DNA of 64,000 nucleotides from DASSUW01 sp963830725 (GCA_963830725.1 CAWHNO010000013.1:372001-436000), one strand, 5' to 3'; shown: positions 16,143 to 25,040, counted from the first letter of the stretch. Translations and numbers: made by a program. The notes: generated by a model not told the origin, from the letters alone.

Positions 16143-17280
16143 ATGCAGCTGCCCGTGATGCCGCCACTCCCGCCGATGCTCGCCAAGGTCGCGCGCGAGA
16201 TCCCGGAGGGGCTCTTCTACGAGCCCAAGTGGGACGGCTTTCGCTCGATCGTGTTCCGTGACGGCGACGAGGTGGAGATCGGCAGCCGCAACGAGCGGCC
16301 GATGACGCGCTACTTCCCCGAGGTCGCGGAGGCGGTGAGGGCGAACCTGCCGGAGCGCTGCGTGGTCGACGGCGAGATCGTCGTGCCGGGAGAGGAAGGG
16401 CTCGACTTCTGGGCGCTCCAGCAGCGCCTGCACCCGGCGGCAAGCCGCGTGGCGATGCTGGCCGCGGCGACGCCCGCCCGCTTCGTCGCGTTCGACCTGC
16501 TGGCGCTCGGCGACGACGACTACACGAAGCGGCCGTTCCACGAGCGCCGGACGGCGCTCGAGACGGCGCTCGCCGCCGCCGCGCCGCCGATCCACCTGAC
16601 GCCGATCACGCGCGATCGCGAGCTCGCACGGCGCTGGTTCGACCTCTTCGAGGGCGCCGGCCTGGACGGGCTGATCGCCAAGCGCGCCGATGCCACCTAC
16701 CAGCCCGACAAGCGCGTGATGGTCAAGATCAAGCACGAGCGGACCGCCGACTGCGTGGTCGCCGGCTACCGCGTGCACAAGTCCGGCCCGGGGGTGATCG
16801 GGTCGCTGCTCCTCGGCCTCTACCGCGACGAGACGGCGCCGCCCTCCGAGTGGGGGCCGGTGTCGAGCGGCCTGGCCCCGGTCGGCGTGGTCGCGGCGTT
16901 CCCGATGGCGCGCCGGCGCGAGCTGTTCGAGGAGCTCCAGCCGCTGGTCACCGGCTTCGAAGGCCATCCGTGGCACTCGCCCGGCGGGTACGCACGTCAG
17001 CGAGGCGCCGAGGGGGATGGGCAGCCGCTGGAACCCCGACAAGTCGCTCTCGTTCGTCCCGCTGCGGCCGGAGCGCGTGGTCGAGGTGCGATATGACCAC
17101 ATGGAGGGCTGGCGCTTCCGGCACCCACCGCAGTTCGTGCGCTGGCGGCCCGACCGCGTGCCCGCCTCCTGCGGCTACGCGCAGCTCGAGCAGCCCGTGC
17201 GGTTCGACCTCGCAGACGTGCTGCGCGGCGAGGTCAGCCCGTCGACGTCGCAGGGTCGCCGTCGGCGGCGGTCAGCTTAG
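16143..17280 (+). CDS. ATP-dependent DNA ligase (LigC/LigD-ligase type), one frame break
   Basis: About 378 residues once one +1 shift near 17000 is allowed. The nucleotidyltransferase motif I EPKWDGFR places the AMP-accepting Lys at residue 29; DGEIVVP (motif III region), DGLIAKRAD (motif IV) and MVKIKHERTADCVVAGYR (motif V) follow. After the shift the C-terminal OB-fold reads MGSRWNPDKSLSFVPLRPER, VRYDHMEGWRFRHPPQFVRW and ends in the usual SCGYAQLEQPVRFDLADVL. ATG at 16143 gives the family N-terminus MQLPVMPPLPPMLAK; earlier in-frame starts lie inside the repeat element. It seals nicks in repair and is not the essential NAD ligase. Confidence 0.85.
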
Positions 17281-17351
17281 TGGCCGTCGGCCGACGAGCA
17301 GGGCGGCGCGGATCGTCACTGAGACCGGCGCGACAGGCGCTTCTGATCCCG

Positions 17352-17696
17352 TCAGGACTTCTTCCCGGCGATGGCGCGCTGCAGCTGGGCCTTGTTCATC
17401 GACGACCGGCCCTCGATGCCGAGGCTCTTCGCCTCGGCGTAGAGCTGGTCGCGCGTGCGGCCCTTGGGCCGGTTGGTGCCCGACCGCCGGCCGCCCCGGC
17501 GTCCCGACGAGATGTCCTGCGTCGAGGTCCGCGAGCGGGTGCGTGACTCGCCGGAGCGTGCGCGTTCCTTGTTGACGGTGCGCGCGGCGATCTCCTCGGC
17601 GCGCGACTCGGAGGCGCCCTGATCCTTCTGGCTGTCCTTGATGTGCTCGTACTGCCGGGCCCGCTTGGAGCCAGGCTTCACTCCGCGTGGTGGCAT
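17352..17696 (-). CDS. Small basic Rho-N/SAP-like protein (often called plasmid stabilization protein)
   Basis: A 114-residue, very basic protein. The N-terminal half (KPGSKRARQYEHIKDSQKDQ, then EEIAARTVNKERARSGE) is the conserved piece found in many actinobacteria under the name plasmid stabilization protein. The C-terminal 35 residues (TRDQLYAEAKSLGIEGRSSM then NKAQLQRAI) match the Rho N-terminal/SAP-like helix-extended-helix nucleic-acid-binding fold. It probably binds nucleic acid; no toxin-antitoxin partner is visible. Confidence 0.75.
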   Translation of the reverse strand: MPPRGVKPGSKRARQYEHIKDSQKDQGASESRAEEIAARTVNKERARSGESRTRSRTSTQDISSGRRGGRRSGTNRPKGRTRDQLYAEAKSLGIEGRSSMNKAQLQRAIAGKKS

Positions 17697-17757
17697 GTCA
17701 CTGCTCTACCCGCCGCCCCAGGTGGCGGGAACATCGGCGCCGCGAGCGCCATGCCGG

Positions 17758-18228
17758 TCAGCCGTCCGTCGCGCCGGAGGCCTCGCGCTGCGCCCGGTCG
17801 ACGGCGTTGACGACCTCGCCCGGGTTCGCGATGCCGACGAAGCGGAACTCGCTGTCGTCGGTCCCCGCCGTGTCGAAGTCGACGGTCCCCACCCGCAGGA
17901 GCCGATCGCGCAGCGACTGCTCCGTGTTGACGTTCTGCACGCGGTCGATCCGCGTCTGCTGCTCGCGCTTGGACAGCACGCCGCGGCGGATATAGAGACG
18001 CTGCGTGCTGACGAGGTACGTGGTGCCCATGCGCATGACGAGACCGACCACGATCATCACGCCGAAGAGCGCCGCTCCCACCAGCACGCCGAGCGCCCAG
18101 CTCGAGATCAGCCCGACCACGACCCCCACCACCGCGGCGCCGACGGCGCCGCCGACGTAGAACGACAGCAGCCCGCGCCACGACGGGTGGCCCTCGAACA
18201 CGACCTGCTCGCCCGGGTGCAGATCCAT
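17758..18228 (-). CDS. Bacterial PH-domain (bPH2) membrane protein
   Basis: A 156-residue protein: the HPGEQVVFEGHPSWRG opening typical of bPH2 proteins, two transmembrane helices (about 20-70), then a PH-like beta domain (TTYLVSTQRLYIRRGVLSKR, TRIDRVQNVNTEQSLRDRLL, VGTVDFDTAG). It sits at the cytoplasmic membrane face; role unknown. It lies 10 nt from the end of the 84-residue conserved gene upstream, which suggests one transcript. Confidence 0.82.
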   Translation of the reverse strand: MDLHPGEQVVFEGHPSWRGLLSFYVGGAVGAAVVGVVVGLISSWALGVLVGAALFGVMIVVGLVMRMGTTYLVSTQRLYIRRGVLSKREQQTRIDRVQNVNTEQSLRDRLLRVGTVDFDTAGTDDSEFRFVGIANPGEVVNAVDRAQREASGATDG

Positions 18229-18238
18229 GACCGGATGC

Positions 18239-18493
18239 TCAGCTCGGCCACGCGTCGTACGCGTGAGCGTGGTCTGCTGGCGCCTGACCGGGCGGTAGCC
18301 GCCGCAGCTCCACGAGCTCGAGGCCGAGCGTCTTGACGCGGTCGAGCAGGCCGTGGAGCTCGGCCTGGTCGCGGACCCGCCCGCGGAGCACGGTCTCGAC
18401 CCCGCCGGGCTGACCCTGCATCCCCTCGAGCCGCTCGAGCATCGCCCGGCTCACGCGGCCGCGGACGCGGATCTCGTAGCGCGCCTCACGCAC
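18239..18493 (-). CDS. Conserved small actinobacterial protein (paralogue of 24148-24366)
   Basis: An 84-residue soluble protein. The core YEIRVRGRVSRAMLERLEGM, ETVLRGRVRDQAELHGLLDR and LGLELVELRRLP is closely repeated in the gene at 24148-24366. A beta-alpha-beta pattern is likely. I know the family only as a conserved hypothetical protein often found near LuxR or stress genes. Its start overlaps the 3' end of the 410-residue membrane protein by 8 nt, so it belongs to that operon. Confidence 0.75.
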   Translation of the reverse strand: MREARYEIRVRGRVSRAMLERLEGMQGQPGGVETVLRGRVRDQAELHGLLDRVKTLGLELVELRRLPPGQAPADHAHAYDAWPS

Positions 18494-19718
18494 CCCTGGC
18501 TCCCTGCCGGGCGCCGGCGATCGCGGCGATCAGCGCCACCGCAGCCGCGACGAGCGCGGCGACGACCAGCACCACGCCGGCCGTCGGCGGATCCCAGGAG
18601 AACAGCACGATCGCGCCCAGCGCCACGGCCACGCCCTGCAGCAGCGTGCGGTGCTCGGCCACCCAGCCGATCCCACGACTGCCGGAGACGCCCTGCAGCG
18701 CGGCGCGCGACCGGGCGGCCAGAGTCTGGGTGCGGCCGAGCACGAGCGCAAGCAGCGCCACCAGCACGGCCACGATCACGACGGCGCGCACGCCGGTGCG
18801 GAGCAATCCGATCAGGGCATCGAAGATGTCCGCCGCCGCCTGGCGCGGCAGCACTTCGCTGCTGAGCGCATCGAGATACATCGACCGGCCGATGCCGACG
18901 GCCGCGATCAGCAGCAGGGCAGTGACGATCAGCCCGAGGCCGACGCGCAGCAGCCCGCGACGGCGCGGCCGCGACAGCGCGACGTGACCCGCCAGGCACA
19001 GCAGGGCGAGGATCGGCAGCACGATCGTCAGGCTTTCGAGGAGGTTCACGGCCTCACGCGCCTTGACCAGGCCCTCCGACTGCAGAAGCACCACGCGCCC
19101 GTCGACGCTCGGCGGGATCGCCGCCGCGAGCCGGTCCAGGCCCCGCTCCTGAAGGGCCTGGCGGACGCGGTCGACGGCCGCGCCGAAGTCGAGGTAGACC
19201 GTGTCGCCCTCGAGTAGCAGCCGCTTCGACTCGCCAGTCGTGAGCAGCGCCACGACGCGCGAGTGCGCGCGCCGGTTGACCTCCACCCACAGCGTCTCGA
19301 AGTTGTCGGACGCCACGAACGCGTCGAGCCGCGAGCGGATCGCCTGCTGCAGGGCGACGGCCAGCGCCGGCGCGAACGGGTCCGCCTGGGTGGGCAGCGC
19401 CTCCTTCAGCAGCGCGGTGAAGTCGACACGGCTCGCGATCGCGCTGTTGAGATCGTCGGCCACGGCCTGCTGGACGGCCGGGCTCTGGGCGATCGGCGCC
19501 ATCGTCTCCACGTAGCGGTCGGTGTTGAGGACGGTCGCGCGCACGTAGACGGCGATCAGCGACATCGCGACCAGTCCGCAGCCGAGCACGAGCAGGAACG
19601 ACAGCGCGGCGCGGCGCCCGCGCGTGCGCCAGGCTGCGCGGCGGTCGAGCTTGCTGCGCATCTCCTCGACCTCGTGCCTGAGCCGCTCGACCTCGCCTGG
19701 GTCAACTGTTTCGGCCAC
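18486..19718 (-). CDS. Conserved multi-pass membrane protein of unknown function
   Basis: A 410-residue protein with an N-terminal coiled-coil (VERLRHEVEEMRSKLDRR), a first membrane helix at about 38-60, and a large extracytoplasmic domain of about 170 residues (YVETMAPIAQSPAVQQAVAD; EALPTQADPFAPALAVALQQ). Four or five more helices run to the C-terminus. I recognise it as a conserved actinobacterial integral membrane protein without assigned function. GTG at 19718 is preferred to GTG 19757 because the latter lies inside the TCACCC-N5-GGGTGA palindrome, and the 19718 start gives the same 44-nt centre-to-start spacing as other sites. No Shine-Dalgarno sequence is visible. Confidence 0.72.
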   Translation of the reverse strand: MAETVDPGEVERLRHEVEEMRSKLDRRAAWRTRGRRAALSFLLVLGCGLVAMSLIAVYVRATVLNTDRYVETMAPIAQSPAVQQAVADDLNSAIASRVDFTALLKEALPTQADPFAPALAVALQQAIRSRLDAFVASDNFETLWVEVNRRAHSRVVALLTTGESKRLLLEGDTVYLDFGAAVDRVRQALQERGLDRLAAAIPPSVDGRVVLLQSEGLVKAREAVNLLESLTIVLPILALLCLAGHVALSRPRRRGLLRVGLGLIVTALLLIAAVGIGRSMYLDALSSEVLPRQAAADIFDALIGLLRTGVRAVVIVAVLVALLALVLGRTQTLAARSRAALQGVSGSRGIGWVAEHRTLLQGVAVALGAIVLFSWDPPTAGVVLVVAALVAAAVALIAAIAGARQGARGA

Positions 19719-19748
19719 GTGCGGAGCATTGCGGCTGAGGGGGTGGGT

Positions 19749-19775
19749 CGTGATCACCCCAAACGGGTGATCACG
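19749..19775 (-). promoter_or_regulatory. TCACCC-N5-GGGTGA palindrome, site 1 (extended dyad)
   Basis: CGTGATCACCC-CAAAC-GGGTGATCACG is a perfect 11-bp inverted repeat; the core TCACCC-N5-GGGTGA occupies 19754-19770. Its centre is 44 nt upstream of the GTG at 19718, and a -10-like AATGCT lies 23 nt beyond the core on the minus strand. It also sits just after the stop of the AI-2E gene, so a secondary terminator role is possible. Confidence 0.75.
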
Positions 19776-19778
19776 CAG

Positions 19779-20861
19779 TCAGGCCTGAGGCTGATCGGCG
19801 GCCGCAGGCCCGCCACGCAGCGACGCCATCCGCTCCCGCCGCGGCGCGCCGGCCTCGCGCATCACGATCTTGATCACGGCGGCGAACGGCACGGCCAGGA
19901 TCGCGCCGACGATGCCGAGGATCGAGCTGGCGATGAGCACCGCCACGATCGTCGTGAAGGGCGACAGCTCGACCGCCTGGCGGTACACGATCGGGTACAC
20001 GATGTAGTTCTCGACCTGCTGGTAGATCAGCTGGATCACCAGCATGATGATCGCCGCCTCCGTGCTCACGGTGAGCGCGACCGCGACGAGGATGATCGCC
20101 GCGATCGTCGCCCCGACCTGCGGGATCAGGTCGAGGAAGCCGGTGATGACGGCGAGCACGATCGGGAACGGCAGGCCCAGCGCCCACGCCGACACGAACG
20201 CGACCGTCCCGGCGACGACCGAGATCGCCAGGTTGCCGAGCAGCGACTGCGAGACGGCGCTGATCGACTCCTCGACCACCGGGCTCCAGCGGCGCTCGGC
20301 CTCGGGCGGGGCGAACCCGAACAGCCAGGCCGTGATGTTCGGCCGCTCCATCAGCAGGAACAGCGCGAGGAACGTCAGGGTCACCAGCGAGAGGATCGAG
20401 CCGAACACGCCGCCGGCGATCCCGAGCAGGGCGCTCGCGGCGTCCGGCAGCCCGGCGGCGAGCTCCTTGAGCGCGTTACGGATCGTGTCTTCGACCCCCG
20501 CGGCCGACACGATGTCCTGGAAGACCTCGCTGCTCGTCAGGTCGTCCCAGTACTCCGGCAGCATGTTGACGAACTCGGTGATCTCGTCCCACAGCGGCCC
20601 GGCCGTGACGATCACGATCGCGACGACGGCGAGGAACAGGGCCGCGAACACCGCGAGCGCCGCGCGACCGCGTTTCCAGCCCCGGCGCACGAGCGCGCCC
20701 ACCACCGGGTCGAGCCCGAGCGCGACCACCCCGGCGACGAAGATCGACAGCAGCGTGCCGAGCGACACGACCGCAAGCACCACGAGCGCGCCGAACCCGG
20801 CGAGCACCGCCAGAGTCCGGACGGGAACGACGACTTCGACGCGCTGCGGCGAGCGGTCCAT
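19779..20861 (-). CDS. AI-2E family transporter (PerM-like)
   Basis: A 360-residue inner-membrane protein of the AI-2E/PerM exporter superfamily: two N-terminal helix pairs, an amphipathic middle (about 85-150), then the family core LFGFAPPEAERRWSPVVEES, LPFPIVLAVITGFLDLIPQV, GATIAAIILVAVAL and the QQVENYIVYPIVYRQAVELS motif followed by ILGIVGAILAVPFAAVIKI. Members move small molecules or ions (autoinducer-2 or Na+/H+ have been reported for relatives); the substrate cannot be inferred here. ATG at 20861 follows the domain start. A second family member lies at 58513-59601. Confidence 0.88.
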   Translation of the reverse strand: MDRSPQRVEVVVPVRTLAVLAGFGALVVLAVVSLGTLLSIFVAGVVALGLDPVVGALVRRGWKRGRAALAVFAALFLAVVAIVIVTAGPLWDEITEFVNMLPEYWDDLTSSEVFQDIVSAAGVEDTIRNALKELAAGLPDAASALLGIAGGVFGSILSLVTLTFLALFLLMERPNITAWLFGFAPPEAERRWSPVVEESISAVSQSLLGNLAISVVAGTVAFVSAWALGLPFPIVLAVITGFLDLIPQVGATIAAIILVAVALTVSTEAAIIMLVIQLIYQQVENYIVYPIVYRQAVELSPFTTIVAVLIASSILGIVGAILAVPFAAVIKIVMREAGAPRRERMASLRGGPAAADQPQA

Positions 20862-20899
20862 GGTCCGGCTCACCCTAACCGGGCGGCCGGATGGTGCCG

Positions 20900-21388
20900 C
20901 TAGCTCTTGCCGGCGTTCGCGAGCGCCTCGGCGAGGTGCTGCTCCTGCTCGTCGTTCAGCGAGGTCTGGAGAATCGTCCCCTCGATCGTGATCTTGGGCA
21001 GGACCTTGTCGATCGAGACCTTCCGGACGAGCAGCAGCACGGCGGCGGTGCCCGGTTCGAGCTTCTCGCCGAGCTCCTTCATGAACTTGTCGTCGACCCC
21101 GTAGTCGCTCACGGCGCCGGCGGCCGCCCCGGAGGCGGCGCCGATCGCCATGCCGAGGAGCGGCATGAAGAAGATCAGCCCGATCAGACCGCCCCACAGC
21201 GCGCCCGAGGCGGCGCCCGCGCCGGCCAGCGACGGCTGGTGGAGCTTGATCTTCCCGTCCTCGCGGCGCTCGACGATCACCATGTCGTCGAGCTCGATCT
21301 CGTGCGCCTTCTGCGCCTCGGCCGTGTTGGCGGTGACCTGCTGGGCGGTCGCGAGGTCCGGGTAGGCGATGGCTACGAGGTCGCTCAT
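20900..21388 (-). CDS. DUF1269 family protein
   Basis: A 162-residue protein: an N-terminal alpha/beta part (MSDLVAIAYPDLATAQQVTA, DMVIVERREDGKIKLHQPS), a glycine-zipper double membrane segment (ALWGGLIGLIFFMPLLGMAI then GAASGAAAGAVSDYG), and a C-terminal EKLEPGTAAVLLLVRKV strand, the complete DUF1269 pattern. Such proteins are small membrane-associated stress proteins of unknown mechanism; the LEPGTAA element also occurs in the DUF6325-type protein at 50294. A strong Shine-Dalgarno (AAGGAG) precedes the ATG. It is divergent from the MalT-like regulator. Confidence 0.88.
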   Translation of the reverse strand: MSDLVAIAYPDLATAQQVTANTAEAQKAHEIELDDMVIVERREDGKIKLHQPSLAGAGAASGALWGGLIGLIFFMPLLGMAIGAASGAAAGAVSDYGVDDKFMKELGEKLEPGTAAVLLLVRKVSIDKVLPKITIEGTILQTSLNDEQEQHLAEALANAGKS

Positions 21389-21452
21389 AGGTTCGTTCTC
21401 CTTCTCGTCGTGTGGCGGGCCGATGCGGGTGACTGCATGCTCAGGTAGCTTC

Positions 21453-21465
21453 TTGACGACGTCAA
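21453..21465. promoter_or_regulatory. Small dyad between DUF1269 and MalT-like regulator
   Basis: TTGAC-GAC-GTCAA, a 5-bp inverted repeat, lies 23 nt before the GTG of the LuxR gene and about 65 nt before the DUF1269 ATG. It may be an operator or a -35-like element. Short length keeps this tentative. Confidence 0.3.
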
Positions 21466-21487
21466 CTCCCCCCGTGGGCGAGGATGA

Positions 21488-24136
21488 GTGGCGAAAGCGG
21501 CCCCAGGCAGACCCGCCGGAACCCTACCGGCGACCAAGTTCGCGCTTCCCCCTGAGCAGGCTGCGGTCATCGTCCGCGGCCGGCTGCTGGATGCCCTCGA
21601 TGACGGCATCCGCCGTCCGCTGACGCTGATCTCGGCGCCGCCGGGTGCCGGCAAGACCGCCCTGCTCGCGAGCTGGATCGCCGCCGGCGGCCCGCCGGGG
21701 GCGGTCGCCTGGCTCTCGCTCGACGCCGCCGATGCCGACCGGCGGCGGTTCTGGCGCGCCGTGCTGGAGGCGCTGACCCGCGCCGGCGCCGGCGCGTCGA
21801 TCGCCGCGGACCCGCGCGGGCGCCCCGATGCGCTCGTGTCCGCTCTGGCCGTGGCGCTGGCCGAGCGCGAGCAGGTCGTCGTCCTGGTGCTCGACGACTT
21901 CCACGAGGTCGCCGACGCCGTCCACGCGGACATCGACCAGCTCTTGCAGCATCCGCCGCCGGCGCTCCGCCTCGTCCTCGCCACGCGTGCCGACCCGCCG
22001 CTGCGCCTCGGCCGGCTGCGCCTGCAGGACCAGCTCACCGAGCTGCGCGAGCCGGACCTGGCGATGACGCTCGGCGAGACGACGCAGATGCTCGCGAGCG
22101 CCGGCGTGTCGCTGGGGGAGGGCCACATGCGGCGGCTGTGGGAGCACACCGAGGGCTGGGCCGGCGCGCTGCGGCTCGCCGCGCTGTCACTGCGCGAGCA
22201 TCCCGACCCCGGGGCGTTCGTCGAGGACTTCGCGGGCGACGACCGTGCGATCAGCGACTACCTCATCTCGGAGGTCATGTCGCGCATGTCGAGCGGCGAG
22301 CGCGACTTCCTGCTCCGCACGTCGATCGTCAGCGTGGTGACGGGCGAGCTCGCGGATGCGCTCACCGGCCGCGACGACGGCCATCGGCATCTGGCCGAGC
22401 TCGCGCGTGGCGGGATGCTGCTGGCGCCGCTGGACCGGCGCGGCGAGTGGTATCGCTACCACGCGCTGTTCCGCGAGCTGCTGCAGGCCGAGCTGCGCAG
22501 CGAGTCGGCGGCGCTGCGGCCCGAGCTCCACCGGCGCGCCGCGGTGTGGCTGGCCGAGAACGGCGACGACGCCCGCGGGCTGGTGCACGCGGTCGAGGCC
22601 GAGGCGTGGGACCTGGCGGCACGCCTGGCCGGGGAGCGGTGGGTCGACCTGCTGCTGCGCGGCGAGGTCGGCGCCCTCCGGCCGCTGATCGAGCACCTGC
22701 CCAGCGCGTGGACGGCCGACGATCCCGAGGTCGCGCTCGCCGTGGCGAGCGCCCTGCTCGATCGCGGCGACCACGCCGAGGCCGCGAAGCTGCTGGCGGA
22801 CGCCGAAGCGGCCGCCGAGCGCGTGCCCGACGACGGCCGCCGGCGCTTCGCCGTCTCGCTGAACGCGCTCCAGCTCCACCTCGCGCGCCTGCGCGGCGAC
22901 ATCGAGTCGGCGCTGGACACCGGGCGCGCGCTGTTGCGCGGCGGCGCGCTCGACGCGGGCGCGCTCGACGGCGACGTGCGCGCGCTCGCGCTCGTCAATC
23001 TCGGCATCGCCGAGCTGTGGACGGGTGAGCTCGACGGCGCCGAGCGCCACCTCGAGCGGGCGCGCGGCGCGGCGACCGACGCAGGACACGACTGGGTGGT
23101 CCTGATCGCGGTCGCCCACCTCGCGCTGCTGGCCGCGACGCTGCACGACTACCCGCGCGCGGCGCGCCAGGCGCGCGACGCGATCACTCTCGCCGAGCGC
23201 CACGGCTGGCAGCGGACCTGGCCGGCCGGCGCGGCGTACCTGGCCCTGGCGGCCGCCCAGTTCCTCTGGGACCGCCGCGTCGATGCCGCCGAGACGCTGG
23301 AGCTCGCCCAGGAGGCGCTCGCGGGAACGCAGGAGCGGCCCCTGCGCGCCGGCCTGGCGCTGCTGCGCTCCGGCGTGCTCTCCGCCCGCGGCGAGACCGA
23401 GACGGCGCTCGCTGTCATCGACGCGGGCGCCGAGGAGCTCGGAGACTTCCCGCTGCTCCCGGTCGTCGGCGACCAGTTCGCCATCCGCGAAGCGATGCTG
23501 CGAGCCGAGCTGGGCGACCGCGAGCAGGCCGCGCGACTGCTCGCCGGCGACGGCCGGAACGGGCCGCCGACGCTCACCACCGCGGTCGTCCTGGCGCAGC
23601 TCCAGCTCGCCGACGGCGACACGGAGATCGCGCGCGCCACGCTCGCGCCGTGGGCGGACCAGCTCGAGCAGACGCCCGCGGGGGTGCAGGCCTGGGTCGT
23701 GGACGCGCTGGCGCTCGACGCCGCCGCCGACCACGACGGAGCCGTCGTCTCGCTCGAGCGGGCGCTGGACCTGGCCGAGCCCACCGGCCTGCGCTGGGCC
23801 CTGGTCGTATTCGGCCGCTCGCTGCAGCCGCTGCTGACCCGCCAGCTGCGGCGCGGCACCAGCCACCGCGCGCTCGTGGGCGACCTGCTGGAGGCGATCA
23901 ACGGCACCAACGGCCGCGGCAGGGCGCCACTCGTCGTCGAGCCGCTCAGCCCGCGCGAGCAGGCGGTGCTGCGCTTCCTGCCGACCATGATGTCCAACCA
24001 GGAGATCGCCTCGGAGCTGTTCGTGTCCGTCAACACGGTCAAGACCCACCTGAAGGCGATCTACCGCAAGCTCGACGTCGCCGACCGGCGCGAGGCCGTC
24101 CGCCGTGCCCGGCGGCTCGAGATGCTGGCGCCCTGA
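21488..24136 (+). CDS. MalT-like LuxR family (LAL/STAND) transcriptional regulator
   Basis: An 882-residue signal-transduction ATPase. Walker A SAPPGAGKT ends with K56/T57, and a Walker-B-like VVLVLDDFHEVADAVHADI follows at about 135-155. Next comes the NACHT/STAND helical region (LWEHTEGWAGALRLAALSLR; DFLLRTSIVSVVTGELADAL), a long TPR-like superhelix (about 350-790), and a C-terminal LuxR helix-turn-helix at about 815-875 (LSPREQAVLRFLPTMMSNQE, FVSVNTVKTHLKAIYRKLDV). It activates genes on ligand-driven oligomerisation in known members. The frame is intact. GTG 21488 is used because the family N-terminus ATKFALPP follows. Its targets are unknown but it is one candidate for the palindrome sites nearby. 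Confidence 0.9.
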   Translation: MAKAAPGRPAGTLPATKFALPPEQAAVIVRGRLLDALDDGIRRPLTLISAPPGAGKTALLASWIAAGGPPGAVAWLSLDAADADRRRFWRAVLEALTRAGAGASIAADPRGRPDALVSALAVALAEREQVVVLVLDDFHEVADAVHADIDQLLQHPPPALRLVLATRADPPLRLGRLRLQDQLTELREPDLAMTLGETTQMLASAGVSLGEGHMRRLWEHTEGWAGALRLAALSLREHPDPGAFVEDFAGDDRAISDYLISEVMSRMSSGERDFLLRTSIVSVVTGELADALTGRDDGHRHLAELARGGMLLAPLDRRGEWYRYHALFRELLQAELRSESAALRPELHRRAAVWLAENGDDARGLVHAVEAEAWDLAARLAGERWVDLLLRGEVGALRPLIEHLPSAWTADDPEVALAVASALLDRGDHAEAAKLLADAEAAAERVPDDGRRRFAVSLNALQLHLARLRGDIESALDTGRALLRGGALDAGALDGDVRALALVNLGIAELWTGELDGAERHLERARGAATDAGHDWVVLIAVAHLALLAATLHDYPRAARQARDAITLAERHGWQRTWPAGAAYLALAAAQFLWDRRVDAAETLELAQEALAGTQERPLRAGLALLRSGVLSARGETETALAVIDAGAEELGDFPLLPVVGDQFAIREAMLRAELGDREQAARLLAGDGRNGPPTLTTAVVLAQLQLADGDTEIARATLAPWADQLEQTPAGVQAWVVDALALDAAADHDGAVVSLERALDLAEPTGLRWALVVFGRSLQPLLTRQLRRGTSHRALVGDLLEAINGTNGRGRAPLVVEPLSPREQAVLRFLPTMMSNQEIASELFVSVNTVKTHLKAIYRKLDVADRREAVRRARRLEMLAP

Positions 24137-24147
24137 CTCAGCCAGGC

Positions 24148-24366
24148 TCAGTTCGGGAGCCGGCGGACCTCGATCAGCTCCAGTCCGAGCGCCTGGATGC
24201 GGTCGAGCAGGCCGTGCAGCTCCGACTGGTCGCGCACCGGGCCGTGCAGGACGGTCTCGACCGGCTCGAGCTCGCTGGACATGCCCTCGAAGCTCTCGAG
24301 CAGCGCCTCGCTCACGCGGCCACGGATGCGGATCTCGTAGCTCGCATCGCGCACCGGCTTCGTCAT
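24148..24366 (-). CDS. Conserved small actinobacterial protein (paralogue of 18239-18493)
   Basis: A 72-residue protein: YEIRIRGRVSEALLESFEGM, VETVLHGPVRDQSELHGLLD, RIQALGLELIEVRRLPN. About two thirds of its residues match the 84-residue gene at 18239. ATG at 24364-24366 is chosen because the conserved part begins a few residues later and because the palindrome centre then falls 44 nt upstream. No Shine-Dalgarno is visible, consistent with a leaderless transcript. It is convergent with the MalT-like gene. Function unknown. Confidence 0.75.
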   Translation of the reverse strand: MTKPVRDASYEIRIRGRVSEALLESFEGMSSELEPVETVLHGPVRDQSELHGLLDRIQALGLELIEVRRLPN

Positions 24367-24401
24367 GATGCGACCCTGACGGGTCACAGGGTGATCCTGC
24401 T

Positions 24402-24418
24402 TCACCCCCGGCGGGTGA
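24402..24418. promoter_or_regulatory. TCACCC-N5-GGGTGA palindrome, site 2
   Basis: Perfect TCACCC-CCGGC-GGGTGA between divergent genes. Its centre (24410) is 44 nt from the minus-strand ATG at 24366 and 64 nt from the HdeD ATG at 24474. The HdeD gene has a Shine-Dalgarno (GAGGGGAG) and so a leader, which explains the longer distance. One site could serve both promoters. Confidence 0.75.
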
Positions 24419-24473
24419 TGCCGACTCACCCGGTGGCGCGGCAGCGTGACGGATCGACATCCGAGGGGAGAGC

Positions 24474-25040
24474 ATGCCCGTAACGTCCGAAGTCCCGCCG
24501 ATCGGCCGCAACTGGTGGCTGTTCCTGATCGTCGGCGTCGTCTCGATCCTCGCCGGCATCCTGGCGATCGTCTATCCCGACATCACGCTGCTCGCGCTCG
24601 GCCTCTTCGTCGGCATCGGCCTGCTGTTCGCCGGCGGGCTCGAGATCGCCGAGGCGATCGGCGGCTCGCCGGAGTCGCGGGCGCTGAGTGCGATCGTCGG
24701 CGTGCTGTCGATCATCGCCGGCGTGTTCTGCCTGCGGCGGCCGGGGGAGAGCCTGCTGGCGCTGATCGTGGTGCTTGGCATCTACCTGATCGTCGCCGGG
24801 GTGATCCGCTTCATCCGCTCCTTCTCGGAGCTGGAGGGCCGCGCCGCGCAGATGGGGCTCGGGATCATCGACGCGATCCTCGGCATCCTCATCCTGTCGC
24901 TGCCCGAGCTGAGCCTCGTCACGCTCGCCGTCCTGTTCGGGATCTCGCTGCTGGTGCGCGGCGCGTTCATGGTCTTCCTCGCGTTCAAGCTGCGCGGCGC
25001 GCGACACCATTCCGGTCCCGGCGAGGCTGTGCCCGCCTGA
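24474..25040 (+). CDS. HdeD family (DUF308) acid-stress-type membrane protein
   Basis: A 188-residue protein with six hydrophobic helices in three repeated pairs, the DUF308 pattern: WWLFLIVGVVSILAGILAIV, ALGLFVGIGLLFAGGLEIAE, LSAIVGVLSIIAGVFCLRRP, LALIVVLGIYLIVAGVIRFI, LGIIDAILGILILSLPELS, VLFGISLLVRGAFMVFLAF. In E. coli HdeD protects against acid at high cell density; here a general envelope-stress role is likely. A Shine-Dalgarno lies 5-10 nt before the ATG. Palindrome site 2 is upstream. Confidence 0.87.
   Translation: MPVTSEVPPIGRNWWLFLIVGVVSILAGILAIVYPDITLLALGLFVGIGLLFAGGLEIAEAIGGSPESRALSAIVGVLSIIAGVFCLRRPGESLLALIVVLGIYLIVAGVIRFIRSFSELEGRAAQMGLGIIDAILGILILSLPELSLVTLAVLFGISLLVRGAFMVFLAFKLRGARHHSGPGEAVPA

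Noticed and set aside
20870..20886. TCACCC-TAACC-GGGCGG before the first AI-2E gene
   Set aside because: The right half is degenerate and the site is only 8 nt before the start codon, not at the 43-44 or 64-66 nt position.
19263..20903. 546-codon plus-strand frame rich in Arg, His, Asp and Gln
   Set aside because: Antisense shadow of the membrane-protein and AI-2E genes; composition is typical of reverse-frame reading in high-GC DNA.
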